A DNA stretch of 64,000 bases from Lentibacter algarum (GTDB lineage: Bacteria; Pseudomonadota; Alphaproteobacteria; Rhodobacterales; Rhodobacteraceae): positions 124,001 through 188,000 of the forward strand of contig NZ_CP158687.1 in assembly GCF_040580765.1 (NCBI RefSeq), in the 5' to 3' direction. The stretch's first letter is position 1. Each line of letters opens with the position of its first letter. Shown here piece by piece: positions 29,014-38,328 of the stretch. The notes under the pieces are model-generated. The model did not search any database. It worked only from the letters and a program-made list of their open reading frames with translations, and was not told the DNA's origin. The position numbers and the translations under genes are program-made.

Positions 29014-29126
29014 GCTCTTGCCTGCGTTGACTACTAGCTTTTTTGCCGTTGGGTTCTTGTGCCTCGGCTATCTATCGTTCACTTTGCCAGTAACGCACAA
29101 AAAAGAAAAGCGAATGGAGCTTGCCC

Positions 29127-30113
29127 ATGCCATCTGGACGCCTGAGTGTTGTTGTGACGCGACGCCTGCCTGAGCCTGTTGAAACACGAATGAAAGAACT
29201 GTTCGATGTGACACTTCGCGATGATGATACGCCGATGAGCCGTGACGAACTGGCCAAGGCGATGGCTGAGGCGGATATTCTTGTCCCGACCTTGACGGAC
29301 ACGATTGACGCCAATTTGCTTGCGCGCGCTGGGGAGCGGCTCAAACTGATTGCCAACTTTGGCGCAGGGTTTGACCATATTGACGTGGCGAGCGCCTTGC
29401 AGCGGGGCATTCTTGTCTCCAATACCCCGGGTGTTTCGGCGGATGACACGGCTGATATGACTATGGCGCTTATGATGTCTGTGACGCGCCGTATTCCCGA
29501 AGGGTTGCAGCAGATCAAAGACGGTGGCTTCTCCGGCTTTTCGCCAACGGCGCTTCTCGGCACGCGGGTGAGCGGCAAGCGACTCGGGATTTTGGGAATG
29601 GGGCGTGTTGGCCAAGCGGTTGCGCGGCGTGCACGAGCGTTTGGTATGCAGATCCATTATCACAATCGTCGTCGTTTGCGCGAAGAGACGGAAGCAGCGT
29701 TTGAGGCGACTTATTGGGAAAGTCTCGATCAAATGGTGGCGCGGATGGATGTGATTTCTGTCAATTGCCCGCATACACCCTCGACGTTTCACCTGATGAA
29801 TGCGCGGCGTCTCAAGCTAATGAAAGACGGCGCTGTTATCATCAACACCTCTCGGGGTGAGGTCATTGATGAACCCGCTTTGACGCGCCTTTTGAAGTCT
29901 GGCGACATTTCGGGTGCGGGGCTTGATGTCTTTGAACACGAAGGTGAAGCAAACTCTGAGTTGCGAAATCTGAACAATGTTGTGCTGCTGCCGCATATGG
30001 CCAGTGCGACCCTCGAAGGACGTCTTGAGATGGGTGAAAAAGTCATCATCAACATCAAGACATTTGCGGACGGGCACCGCCCGCCTGATCAGGTTGTGCC
30101 ATCTATGCTCTAG
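29127..30113 (+). CDS. D-isomer-specific 2-hydroxyacid dehydrogenase
   Basis: 328 residues from the ATG, with GGAG 7 bases upstream; a TTG two codons earlier is possible. It interconverts a 2-oxo acid and a D-2-hydroxy acid with NAD(P). The nucleotide fold has LGILGMGRVGQAVARRARAF, with an Arg-rich stretch (HNRRRLREE) after the second strand that may favour NADPH. The catalytic Arg is in INTSRGEVID, the Glu in FEHEGE and the His in LLPHMASAT. It resembles glyoxylate/hydroxypyruvate reductases, but the substrate is not certain. The ggt gene follows 51 bp later. Confidence 0.9.
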   Translation: MPSGRLSVVVTRRLPEPVETRMKELFDVTLRDDDTPMSRDELAKAMAEADILVPTLTDTIDANLLARAGERLKLIANFGAGFDHIDVASALQRGILVSNTPGVSADDTADMTMALMMSVTRRIPEGLQQIKDGGFSGFSPTALLGTRVSGKRLGILGMGRVGQAVARRARAFGMQIHYHNRRRLREETEAAFEATYWESLDQMVARMDVISVNCPHTPSTFHLMNARRLKLMKDGAVIINTSRGEVIDEPALTRLLKSGDISGAGLDVFEHEGEANSELRNLNNVVLLPHMASATLEGRLEMGEKVIINIKTFADGHRPPDQVVPSML

Positions 30114-30164
30114 GGCTGGCGCGCTATGTGTTGAGCGGCTGATGGCATCAGAAAGGAAGACCTC

Positions 30165-31958
30165 TTGACGAAATACGTCGGCAGTCTGGCTTTGGTTGCA
30201 TCGCTTTTTATGAGCGGGGCCTGTCTTATTGCACAGCAAGTCGCGGATGATGTCGCGCCTGAGAATGCGACTGAACTCGGCGGATATGCATTAAACGAAG
30301 CCGTCCGTGAGGCGCAAGCGACTAAAGCATCAGGCGCGGCCACGAGAGCAGAGCGCTGGATGATTGCGGCAGCAAACCCATATGCGGCCGAGGCTGGCGC
30401 CGCTATACTTGCCGAAGGTGGAACCGCTGCCGATGCGATGGTTGCTGTACAGGCGGTTTTGGGGCTTGTTGAGCCGCAAAGCTCGGGTCTTGGTGGTGGA
30501 GCGTTTTTGCTTTGGTTTGACGCAAAGACTGGTGAGATCACGACCCTTGATGGACGCGAGACGGCTCCATTGGAGGCGCGGCCCACTCTGTTTCAGGATG
30601 CCGAAGGCGAACCTCTGAAGTTCTTTGATGCTGTTGTCGGGGGGCGTTCTGTCGGGGTTCCGGGCACGCCAGCTCTGATGCAAGAGGCGCATCGGCGCTG
30701 GGGGAGCAGCTCGTGGGCGAGCTTGTTCGCGTGGGGGATTGCGCTTGCCGAAGATGGTTTTATCGTTTCTCCACGGCTTGCGGCCATGGTGTCGGACGAT
30801 GCCGAACGCTTGGCGCGTGATCCTGTCGCGCAGGACTATTTTTTTCCAGACGGAAGGGCTCTGACCGAGGGGCAACTGCATCGCAATACAGCCTATGCTG
30901 AGAGCCTTCGGGCTCTGGCGGGCAACGGTGTGACGCCATTTTATACTGGTGCGATTGCCAAGGCGATTGTTGAGAAGGTGCGAAATGCCCCAGACAACGC
31001 AGGCGTCTTGAGTGAGGTTGATTTTGCACTCTATCGAGTGCGCGAGCGTGAGCCCGTGTGTGTGGCGTATCGCGGGCATGATGTTTGCGGGATGGGCCCA
31101 CCCTCGTCAGGAGGGATCAGCGTGGGCCAAACGCTCGGTCTGCTTGAGGGCTATGACTTAGGTGCGCCAGAGGAGGCGCGCGCATGGCGGTTGATTGGTG
31201 ACGCCAGCCGCCTGAGCTTTGCCGATCGTGGACGATATATTGCAGACAGTGACTATGTGCCTGTGCCTGTTGAGGGGCTGCTCGCGGCTGAATACTTGGG
31301 CCAGCGTGCAGAGCTTTTGCGGGGTGACACAGCGCTTGGGGCCGTCAGCGCAGGGGAGCCAGAGTTTGATCACAGTCTCATTCTGGCCGATGATGAGGCG
31401 ATCGAGCTACCCTCGACATCACATATCTCGATTGTCGACAGCTTTGGAAATGGTCTTTCCATGACCACAACAATCGAAAACGCTTTCGGTTCAAGGCTCA
31501 TGGTCGGAGGCTTTCTACTCAACAACGAGCTGACAGATTTTTCCTTCCGATCGCACCGCGACGGCGTTCCAATTGCCAATCGCGTGGAGCCAGGCAAGCG
31601 CCCGCGCAGCTCTATGGCCCCGACAATCGTTTTGAAAGATGGCAAGCTTGCTGTTGTTGTCGGAAGCCCGGGTGGATCGCGTATCATCCCTTATGTTGCC
31701 AAGACGCTTGTGGCTCATCTTGACTGGGGCCTAAACCCTCAGGCCGCTGTCGGCCTGCCGCATCTCATCAACCGCTTCGGCGCTTATGACATTGAGGAAG
31801 GCACATCTGCCGAGGCGCTCGCTGTGCCCCTGCGCGCTATGGGATATGAGGTCGGTATCCGCGCTCTCAATTCTGGCCTGCACATGATTGTGGTTGATGA
31901 AAATGTACTCACAGGCGGCGCAGACCCTCGCCGCGAAGGAGTGGTTCTCGGGAATTAA
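30165..31958 (+). CDS. ggt: Gamma-glutamyltransferase
   Basis: 597-residue exported enzyme that hydrolyses or transfers gamma-glutamyl groups, for example from glutathione. TTG start after AAGGAAG. The N-terminus is a signal peptide with Cys at residue 20 (MSGAC), a weak lipobox. The large subunit has GLVEPQSSGLGGGAFLLWFD. The nucleophile Thr that starts the small subunit after self-cleavage is in STSHISIVDSFGN. GKRPRSSMAPTIV and GSPGGSRI complete the active site. The DUF and DMGDH-type genes downstream have no clear link to it. Confidence 0.92.
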   Translation: MTKYVGSLALVASLFMSGACLIAQQVADDVAPENATELGGYALNEAVREAQATKASGAATRAERWMIAAANPYAAEAGAAILAEGGTAADAMVAVQAVLGLVEPQSSGLGGGAFLLWFDAKTGEITTLDGRETAPLEARPTLFQDAEGEPLKFFDAVVGGRSVGVPGTPALMQEAHRRWGSSSWASLFAWGIALAEDGFIVSPRLAAMVSDDAERLARDPVAQDYFFPDGRALTEGQLHRNTAYAESLRALAGNGVTPFYTGAIAKAIVEKVRNAPDNAGVLSEVDFALYRVREREPVCVAYRGHDVCGMGPPSSGGISVGQTLGLLEGYDLGAPEEARAWRLIGDASRLSFADRGRYIADSDYVPVPVEGLLAAEYLGQRAELLRGDTALGAVSAGEPEFDHSLILADDEAIELPSTSHISIVDSFGNGLSMTTTIENAFGSRLMVGGFLLNNELTDFSFRSHRDGVPIANRVEPGKRPRSSMAPTIVLKDGKLAVVVGSPGGSRIIPYVAKTLVAHLDWGLNPQAAVGLPHLINRFGAYDIEEGTSAEALAVPLRAMGYEVGIRALNSGLHMIVVDENVLTGGADPRREGVVLGN

Positions 31959-32044
31959 TCACCCAATTTTCGCACAAAATTCATTTTCTCGCCACGGTTC
32001 TGGTTTCTGTTCACCATATTGAAACAACGATTTCTGGTGACAAA

Positions 32045-33106
32045 ATGTCTAAATTTCTTGGAGTTGCTTTTGCTGGTGTGCTCGGCGCAGCTTTTGTTGG
32101 TGTCGACTATTCTCAACAGTCCGCTGTTGCAGGTGTCCCATTGGGACAGTTCGGGATTGCAGACTATATCGCCACATATGAGGCCCGACTGAAAGCGCCC
32201 AAACCCGATAGCGCATCCGAAATTATGTCGGCAGAAATTCAGCAGGAATTGCAAAATGATGTTGCGGATCGTGTGGCCGCATCTCAAATCAAGGCAACTG
32301 TCGCTCAGAACGCGCAGGCCGAAGTTTCCCAAGGCGCAACAGCATCGCAGACAGATAAGCAAAACCCCTACCGCGAAGAATCCGCAGACAAGATCATCTA
32401 CCGTTTTCCCGAAGCCTTCCTGAAATCACTCAAACTTGATCAGGGTTCGCAAGACGGTCAGGTTGGTAAAATGCTTGTCGAGGTCGAAGCCATGGAGTCT
32501 TTGCCCGCTCGTAGCTGTGAGATGGATCTGAAAGCAGTCACCATTACTTGCCTTAAAGCAGGGATTGCTCCCCTGTCTGTTATTCAGGCGCAGGGGCTGC
32601 ACAAGCAGATCGACGATAGCCGCTTTTCCCGCGTTGATATCCGTGAAACGCGCAAGCGCGCAGCCGAATTGATTGAGATCGAAAAGGCTGAAGGACTCCC
32701 TGCAGGGAGCTGTGTTGTGAACGAGAAATACGCCAGTGTTTGCTACATGACCGCCGATGGCCCCAATGCCAATTCGGACCCCTTTAGCAAAGGTCCTCGA
32801 CTGAAAATTTATTTTGACGGGCCGCTTGCAGCAAAAGGGCTTTCGGGCGAATTGCAGAGTTATTCCGAAGAGCAGATCGTGACGGTTATGGAGAGCAAAT
32901 GGAACTTTGGGGCGGGCAGTTGCCGTATTGACGCGAACAAAGAGGCGATGGTTTGCCTGCTGTCACTGACCTCGTCCTCGGTAAAACCGAAAGTGAACCA
33001 AGGGCTCAACAGCGGTACCGCTGCGCAGGAAGCGTTCAAACCAAGCTTTGGCTTAAGAAAAAGCGGCAGCTGTGGTGCTGGGACGTTTTGCAAAGCAAAC
33101 AAATAA
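32045..33106 (+). CDS. Exported protein with repeated cysteine pairs
   Basis: 353 residues, not recognised. An N-terminal hydrophobic signal-like segment (about 3-20) is followed by a Gln/Ala-rich linker. Three similar Cys-pair units are then visible: SC at 158 and C at 169 (LPARSCEMDLKAVTITC), C223 and C233 (LPAGSCVVNEKYASVC), and C293 and C304 (FGAGSCRIDANKEAMVC). A shorter pair, C343 and C349, ends the protein. The even spacing suggests disulfides in the periplasm or outside the cell. It follows ggt after 86 bp. Function unknown. Confidence 0.7.
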   Translation: MSKFLGVAFAGVLGAAFVGVDYSQQSAVAGVPLGQFGIADYIATYEARLKAPKPDSASEIMSAEIQQELQNDVADRVAASQIKATVAQNAQAEVSQGATASQTDKQNPYREESADKIIYRFPEAFLKSLKLDQGSQDGQVGKMLVEVEAMESLPARSCEMDLKAVTITCLKAGIAPLSVIQAQGLHKQIDDSRFSRVDIRETRKRAAELIEIEKAEGLPAGSCVVNEKYASVCYMTADGPNANSDPFSKGPRLKIYFDGPLAAKGLSGELQSYSEEQIVTVMESKWNFGAGSCRIDANKEAMVCLLSLTSSSVKPKVNQGLNSGTAAQEAFKPSFGLRKSGSCGAGTFCKANK

Positions 33107-33332
33107 TATGCCTTATGCTTCCAACGCGCGTTACTGGCGCGTGGCGGCCTCATACCCCTTCTCGAACGGCGCGATCAAAGCCCATATGGTGATATTTTAT
33201 TGGAGCCAGTCCGCTTGCTCTTATGATTGGCACTCTGAGAGTCGTTTTTATCCCTAACCAGTCGGGAGTCTGCCTCGCGTCGGCAAAGGTTTGCGTCATA
33301 TCATGTGCAACGCATGCCTATGGAGTCGGCTC

Positions 33333-35840
33333 ATGAAAACCCAAGTTAAAGCTCTTGTTGTCGGAGGCGGTGCTGTTGGCACCTCTATCGCTTATCACCT
33401 CGCAAAAGCGGGTTGGGACGATGTTATGCTCATCGAACGTGATGAGCTTACCTCTGGTTCCACATGGCATGCTGCTGGCCTTCTACCACTCTTCAACATG
33501 TCTTATGCCACGACGCATATTCATCAATATTCTGTTGAGTTTTACAAACAGCTCGAAGCTGAAACAGGCCTGAATGCAGGCTTCGCGGTTGTTGGAAACT
33601 TGCGTATGGCGCAGACGCAAGAGCGTATGGACGAATATATGCTCTATGCCTCGACAGCAGAAACTTGTGGTGTGTCCTATGAATGGCTAACCCCTGATCA
33701 AATCAAGGAACGCTGGCCGCTGATCCGCACCGAAGACCTTAAGGGTGCGATTTATCACAACACTGACGGCTACATTAATCCAGCCGATGTAACACAGGCC
33801 ATGGCCAAGGGAGCGCGCCAGCGCGGTGTGATGATCGAACGGAAGTGGCAGGCTGATGCCTTCCATTGGAATGGCACCCACTGGGAAGTGACACTTTCCA
33901 AGATGGTTGAAAAGGGCGGCAACCTTGTCCCGTCTGACGAACAAATCGTCATCACAGCCGAGCACGTTGTAACGGCGTCAGGCAATCACGCGCAGCGCAC
34001 GGCAAAAATGCTGGGCATCAAGATGCCCGCTATCCCCGTTGAGCACCAGTTCATCGTGATGGATCAAGACCCTGAGCTTGTTAAGTTCCGCGCCGAGGGC
34101 GGTGTTGAGCATCCTGTTATCCGCGATGCGGACGCGCAGTCTTATGTGCGCGAGGAGCGCGGTGGCTGGATCCTTGGCGTCTATGAGAAAAACGCGCCCG
34201 CTGTCTTTGAGCATGGTGTCCCTGACAGCTTCCGCGCTGATCTATTTCCGCTCGCGCTGGACCGTATCGAAGAGCAGTATATGGCGATGATTCACCGTAT
34301 TCCTTCGTGTGAGGAAAGCGGTTTGAAAGACGATTTCAACGGTCCAATTTGCTACACGCCAGACGGAAACCCGCTCGTTGGGCCAGCGCCAGGACTGCAC
34401 AATATGTGGCTTGCGGAAGGCTTTAGCTTTGGCATTACAGCTGCGGGTGGTACCGGCTATTACCTTGCGCAGATGATGGTTGAGGGCGAAGCCGAGATCG
34501 ACATGGCAAGCCTTGATCCCAAGCGTTATTCTTCCAACTGGATGACCACAGAATTTGCCGCGCGCAAAAACGAAGAATGCTATGATCACGTTTATATTCT
34601 GCACCACCCTGACGAAGAGCGCCCTGCGTGTCGCCCGCTGCGCACGGCGCCAGCGTATGAGCGCCAGAAGGCACGTGGCGCACAGTTTGGCTTTGTGAAC
34701 GGTTGGGAGCGGCCCAACTATTATGGCCCGCTTGATGCCGCAGATAACTTTGACCATGATGCCCGCTCTTTCCGCCGTGGTGGTTGGTGGCAACATGCTG
34801 TGGATGAAGCCAAAGCGATCCGTGAAGGTGTTGGCCTGATTGATGCGACGGCCTTTAGTAAACATGTTGTCAAAGGGCCCGGCGCAACGGCGTTTCTGGA
34901 CTGGTTTACCTGCAACAAGCTGCCAAAAATTGGCCGTATCAATCTGACTTACGCCCTGACAGCCCATGGCACCACGCGCACCGAATATACCATCGTGCGC
35001 AATGGAGAGAACAACTATTACCTCGTTTCTGCAGGGGCTTGGACGGAGTATGATGCGGACTATCTGCGCAAGGCTGCAGAGAGCAAGATGGACGACTTTG
35101 GCTACATCGAAATTCAGGATGTGACGAGCCAGTGGGGCGTCTTTGCGATTGCGGGTCCAAAGTCGCGTGATGTGTTGAAGGCCGTGATCAACGATGCTGA
35201 CCCAGAAACTGCGCTCACAAACAAGCGCTTCCCTTGGCTATCTGCAAAGCAAATTGAGCTGGGTATGTGCCCTGTAAATGCTATCCGAGTGGCGTATACA
35301 GGCGAGCTCGGCTGGGAACTGCACCACCCGATCGAAATGCAGAACTACCTGTTTGATCTGCTTGAGAAAGCAGGGGAGCCGCATGGTATGCAGCTTGTTG
35401 GTGCACGTGCACAGAACTGGCTACGGCAGGAGAAAAGCTACCGTGCCTTTGGCAACGAGCTTGGCCGTGATGCGACACCTGCCGAGGCGGACTTGCCGCG
35501 GTTTATCGATCTTGAAAAAGAGTTCCATGGCAAAGAGGCGATGGTGGAAAAGGGCATTCGCTCGAAGGCATGCACCTTGCTTATTGACGGGCCATCTGAT
35601 GCAGACCCTTGGGGCCGTGAAGTGCTCTATACTGAAGATGGGACACGCGTGGGGCGTTTGACGTCTGGCGGCTATTCGGTTGCTTTTGAGACATCGATCG
35701 GCATGGGCTATGTGAAGCCAGAGCTGGCAGTCGAAGGCACGAAGCTCAAAGTCAAAATGCAGGACAAGCTTTGGGATGCGGTTGTGACATGCGACAGCCC
35801 TTATGACCCCAAGAACGAGACGATCCGCAAGGACGGCTGA
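33333..35840 (+). CDS. Dimethylglycine/sarcosine dehydrogenase-type FAD-GcvT protein
   Basis: 835 residues from MKTQVKALV, with GGAG 8 bases upstream. The N-terminal FAD domain has VVGGGAVGTSIAYHLA at about residues 9-24 and STWHAAGLLP, whose His is the covalent flavin site in dimethylglycine and sarcosine dehydrogenases. After the FAO linker region a C-terminal tetrahydrofolate-binding GcvT domain spans about 430-830 (YTGELGWELHHP, LTSGGYSVAFETSIGMGYV). It should demethylate an N-methyl glycine derivative and pass the one-carbon unit to folate. It is single, and a hairpin-plus-tail element ends it. Confidence 0.88.
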   Translation: MKTQVKALVVGGGAVGTSIAYHLAKAGWDDVMLIERDELTSGSTWHAAGLLPLFNMSYATTHIHQYSVEFYKQLEAETGLNAGFAVVGNLRMAQTQERMDEYMLYASTAETCGVSYEWLTPDQIKERWPLIRTEDLKGAIYHNTDGYINPADVTQAMAKGARQRGVMIERKWQADAFHWNGTHWEVTLSKMVEKGGNLVPSDEQIVITAEHVVTASGNHAQRTAKMLGIKMPAIPVEHQFIVMDQDPELVKFRAEGGVEHPVIRDADAQSYVREERGGWILGVYEKNAPAVFEHGVPDSFRADLFPLALDRIEEQYMAMIHRIPSCEESGLKDDFNGPICYTPDGNPLVGPAPGLHNMWLAEGFSFGITAAGGTGYYLAQMMVEGEAEIDMASLDPKRYSSNWMTTEFAARKNEECYDHVYILHHPDEERPACRPLRTAPAYERQKARGAQFGFVNGWERPNYYGPLDAADNFDHDARSFRRGGWWQHAVDEAKAIREGVGLIDATAFSKHVVKGPGATAFLDWFTCNKLPKIGRINLTYALTAHGTTRTEYTIVRNGENNYYLVSAGAWTEYDADYLRKAAESKMDDFGYIEIQDVTSQWGVFAIAGPKSRDVLKAVINDADPETALTNKRFPWLSAKQIELGMCPVNAIRVAYTGELGWELHHPIEMQNYLFDLLEKAGEPHGMQLVGARAQNWLRQEKSYRAFGNELGRDATPAEADLPRFIDLEKEFHGKEAMVEKGIRSKACTLLIDGPSDADPWGREVLYTEDGTRVGRLTSGGYSVAFETSIGMGYVKPELAVEGTKLKVKMQDKLWDAVVTCDSPYDPKNETIRKDG

Positions 35841-35850
35841 GAGAACTCGA

Positions 35851-35922
35851 ATTTGCTTTGCAAATCCGACTGTGTGGGGGCTTTGTCCGCACACAGTCGG
35901 GATTGTTAGGGAAAGAAAAAAG
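35851..35922. terminator. Double hairpin at convergent gene ends; intergenic element copy D
   Basis: ATTTGC-TTT-GCAAAT (35851-35865) is followed by CCGACTGTGTG (35866-35876) pairing perfectly with CACACAGTCGG (35890-35900). The tail GGGATTGTTAGGGAAAGAAAAA resembles the GGGATATTT...GAAAGAGGAA tail of copies A-C. It lies between the convergent DMGDH-type gene and the muramidase and probably ends transcription on the plus strand. Confidence 0.7.
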
Positions 35923-35935
35923 ACACAGTTGCGGC

Positions 35936-36676
35936 TTAGCGGGCGCGACTTTTGAGCCAGTTCTGCCAATCTTTCCGTGATCCATTGAACAGATTGATAT
36001 CCACTGCGCCGTCTATACCGTCGATGACACCTGTGCTGGTGTATTGCCAGAAGTGCCAATCTTGTCCGGCGTAGACTTCTGCGGGTGTTTTGGCCGTAGA
36101 ACGCAGCCAGAACTCTTCTCCTTTGAGGCGGCCAAGGTCGTTTTCTTTGAAGAAAACAGGTGTCGTGTAAATTATGGGACGCTGGCCGTAATGCTTTTCG
36201 AGCATCGCCATGAATATACTCATGTTGCGACGGACTTGCCCCGCTGGTGGGCGCAGTTTGCAGCTTGGAGAGAACGGATTCCATTCCATATCAAGGACGG
36301 GCGGCAGTGCGCCCTTGGACTTGGGCACATTTTTGATGAACCAACGGGCCTGCACGCGGGCCGGCGTACAAAAGTAGTAGAAGTGGTAGGCGCCGACGGG
36401 GACATTTGCGCGCCGTGCACCGCGCCAGTGAGACGCGAACATAGGGTCCAGCAAATCACCACCTTCTGTGGCTTTAACAAAGGCGAAGCTGACGCCAGCC
36501 TTATGGGCTTTGCGCCAGTTTATACTGTCTTGAAATCTCGCGGCGTCGATGCCGTGAATCGGGAATTGGTGTGGCGCGGGCGCATTGAAGACGACGGGGT
36601 CATTGTCGTCAAACCGGGGCCCCGCCAAGGCTGGCGAGCTGAAGAGCAATAAGAACAGGATACACAGACGCACCAT
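35936..36676 (-). CDS. GH25 muramidase (lysozyme-like), exported
   Basis: About 246 residues from MVRLCILFLLLFSSPALA, a signal peptide. GH25 enzymes cut peptidoglycan between MurNAc and GlcNAc. The fold starts at HGIDAARFQDSINW with the first catalytic Asp, and LDMEWN carries the Asp-Glu pair. The end has FWQYTSTGVIDGIDGAVDIN. No cell-wall-binding repeat is attached. An 8-bp hairpin GGCAACAC/GTGTTGCC (36678-36685 and 36700-36707) sits just before the ATG and could cover the ribosome-binding region. A longer frame from 36709 is less likely. Confidence 0.88.
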   Translation of the reverse strand: MVRLCILFLLLFSSPALAGPRFDDNDPVVFNAPAPHQFPIHGIDAARFQDSINWRKAHKAGVSFAFVKATEGGDLLDPMFASHWRGARRANVPVGAYHFYYFCTPARVQARWFIKNVPKSKGALPPVLDMEWNPFSPSCKLRPPAGQVRRNMSIFMAMLEKHYGQRPIIYTTPVFFKENDLGRLKGEEFWLRSTAKTPAEVYAGQDWHFWQYTSTGVIDGIDGAVDINLFNGSRKDWQNWLKSRAR

Positions 36677-36770
36677 CGGCAACACCCAAAACAAGACGAG
36701 TGTTGCCAAGGTCAGGGCTTATTGACTGTGGGTCAACAGTGTTGCTCCGCAAGCTCTCCAGCTCGGCGGA

Positions 36771-37205
36771 TCAACGCTTTGCGAAGTCGTCTTTTGTGAC
36801 GACGCCATCACTATTTTTGTCAATTTGGGCGAACCAATCTGGCACAGAGGCGATGAACTCCTCGCGGCTCACCTGACCGTTGCTGTCCTGATCGGTGTAC
36901 TCCCGCGCCATTCCATTGGCAGGATTGTTCTTGCCCTTGCCAGCACCCATTCCGTTCTCTTTCATGTCGTTGGCGCGGGCTTCGTCGAATTGATCGTATT
37001 CTTCGGCGTTCAAGATATCATCGCTATCGGCATCAAAGGCATTAAATACATCCGCGCGGCGCTCTGTGGCCTCTTCGAGGGTAACAATTGCGTCGCCGTT
37101 TGTGTCCCAGTTTTCGATAAAATGTGCGCCAGGATTGCCGTGGCCGCTTGCGAAGGCGGTGCTTGCAGTCAAAAGAATGGCGGCAGTGGTGAGAAAGGGT
37201 TTCAT
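36771..37205 (-). CDS. Exported EF-hand calcium-binding protein
   Basis: 144 residues with a signal peptide ending FASG (about 20). Four EF-hand loops can be read: DTNGDAIVTLEE, DADSDDILNAEE, DQDSNGQVSREE and DKNSDGVVTKDD. They are arranged as two pairs around a Gly/Asn-rich linker. It should bind calcium in the periplasm or outside the cell; a partner is not known. It lies between the muramidase and the AhpD-like gene on the minus strand. Confidence 0.9.
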   Translation of the reverse strand: MKPFLTTAAILLTASTAFASGHGNPGAHFIENWDTNGDAIVTLEEATERRADVFNAFDADSDDILNAEEYDQFDEARANDMKENGMGAGKGKNNPANGMAREYTDQDSNGQVSREEFIASVPDWFAQIDKNSDGVVTKDDFAKR

Positions 37206-37266
37206 TGTATGTCCAATTTTTGTTTCTGAGCGTCAAACGCCGCTCGGTCTGAATTCCGTCGCACTT

Positions 37267-37602
37267 TTATTGGGCGAGCTCATCAAAGCACTCAAGCGCT
37301 TTGGCGGCATACATCATGGCTGGTCCCCCACCCATCTGGATGGACATTGCGAGGACGTCGCTCACTTCGTCGCGGCTTGCGCCCGATTTGATCAATGTTT
37401 CGACATGGAGAGCGATACAAGCATCGCATTGTTTCACAACGGCGATACCCAAGGCTACAAACTCTTTTGTTTTGAAGTCGAGCGTTCCACCCTCTTTGAC
37501 GGCCTTTCCCAAGGCGCCGAAAGCACGGGTTGTGTCTGGAATGGTTTTATTCAATCCGCGGAGCTGATCGCGGGTGCTGTCAAGTTTGGCTTGCCAAGTC
37601 AT
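37267..37602 (-). CDS. Carboxymuconolactone decarboxylase/AhpD-family protein
   Basis: 111 residues, the size of single-domain CMD proteins. FKTKEFVALGIAVVKQCDAC followed by IALH is the CxxC-x3-H redox motif with the upstream Glu, as in AhpD-like alkylhydroperoxidases. It may reduce peroxides or relay electrons; ring-opening decarboxylase activity is unlikely given the CxxC. AAGGATCAGAAT precedes the ATG. No AhpC is adjacent. Confidence 0.9.
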   Translation of the reverse strand: MTWQAKLDSTRDQLRGLNKTIPDTTRAFGALGKAVKEGGTLDFKTKEFVALGIAVVKQCDACIALHVETLIKSGASRDEVSDVLAMSIQMGGGPAMMYAAKALECFDELAQ

Positions 37603-37668
37603 ATTCTGATCCTTCGATGTATTTTTCGAAGGAAGACCACGAGTATTGCTTGTCAGCTTTGACCTAGA

Positions 37669-38328
37669 TCAGAAAGGTCGCGTTGCGACGAAGGAAATAT
37701 TGTTTGACGGCATTTCCAAAACTTGAACAAGGTCCATACCCGAGGTGTGGATCCAGTCGATCACGTCCCAATCGTCTTTATAGCCTACATCTGGGTCTTG
37801 GGCCTGAAGTTTTGCGTGAAACTCAGCGTCACCCGCTGATGTGGTTTCGCCATCGCGCATGAAGGGGCCATAGATATGGAAAACCCCTTGGGGTGCCAAG
37901 GCTTTACCCGCCTCCGAGATCAGCGTTTGGGCTTCAGTTTTACTGATCAGGTGGAGTAGATTTGATAGGGTGATTAGGTCTTGGCCAGCATGTGCGGCTC
38001 CCCAGCCTTTTTGAGTGGCGTTGAGGGGGATGGCGGGCAAAATGTTGAGCTCGCCTGAATGCTCAGCCCAAGCATTAACGCTTGTTAAGCGGGCTGCATC
38101 GATTTCGGTCGGCTGCCAGACGAGATTGGGGAGGCGCCCCGCAAAAATAGCAACGTGCTGACCTGTGCCGCTGGCGATTTCGAGAGCTTGCCCTGCTTTT
38201 GGTGCATGGTGGGCGAGGACATCAGCAATGGGCTCGATGTTGCGTGCGGCAGACGGGGAGTAAAGGCGTCCGTTGCCTTCATCTTCGGCATACCCAGAAA
38301 CAGCGGAGAGATCGCGAGGTGTGCTCAT
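37669..38328 (-). CDS. DUF938 SAM-dependent methyltransferase-like protein
   Basis: 219 residues of the DUF938 family, class I methyltransferase fold. The SAM-binding motif is ALEIASGTGQHVAIFA (about 48-63), followed by WQPTEIDAARL for motif II. GVFHIYGPFMRDGETTSAGD and FDRSLRA-type later blocks follow the family pattern. Substrate unknown. The start overlaps the stop of the FAD dehydrogenase gene in ATGA, so the two are translationally coupled. Confidence 0.88.
   Translation of the reverse strand: MSTPRDLSAVSGYAEDEGNGRLYSPSAARNIEPIADVLAHHAPKAGQALEIASGTGQHVAIFAGRLPNLVWQPTEIDAARLTSVNAWAEHSGELNILPAIPLNATQKGWGAAHAGQDLITLSNLLHLISKTEAQTLISEAGKALAPQGVFHIYGPFMRDGETTSAGDAEFHAKLQAQDPDVGYKDDWDVIDWIHTSGMDLVQVLEMPSNNISFVATRPF

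Noticed and set aside
33107..33332. Glycine or other riboswitch before the DMGDH-type gene
   Set aside because: The 226-bp gap has a short ACGCGC/GCGCGT hairpin, but the conserved glycine-riboswitch core could not be found.
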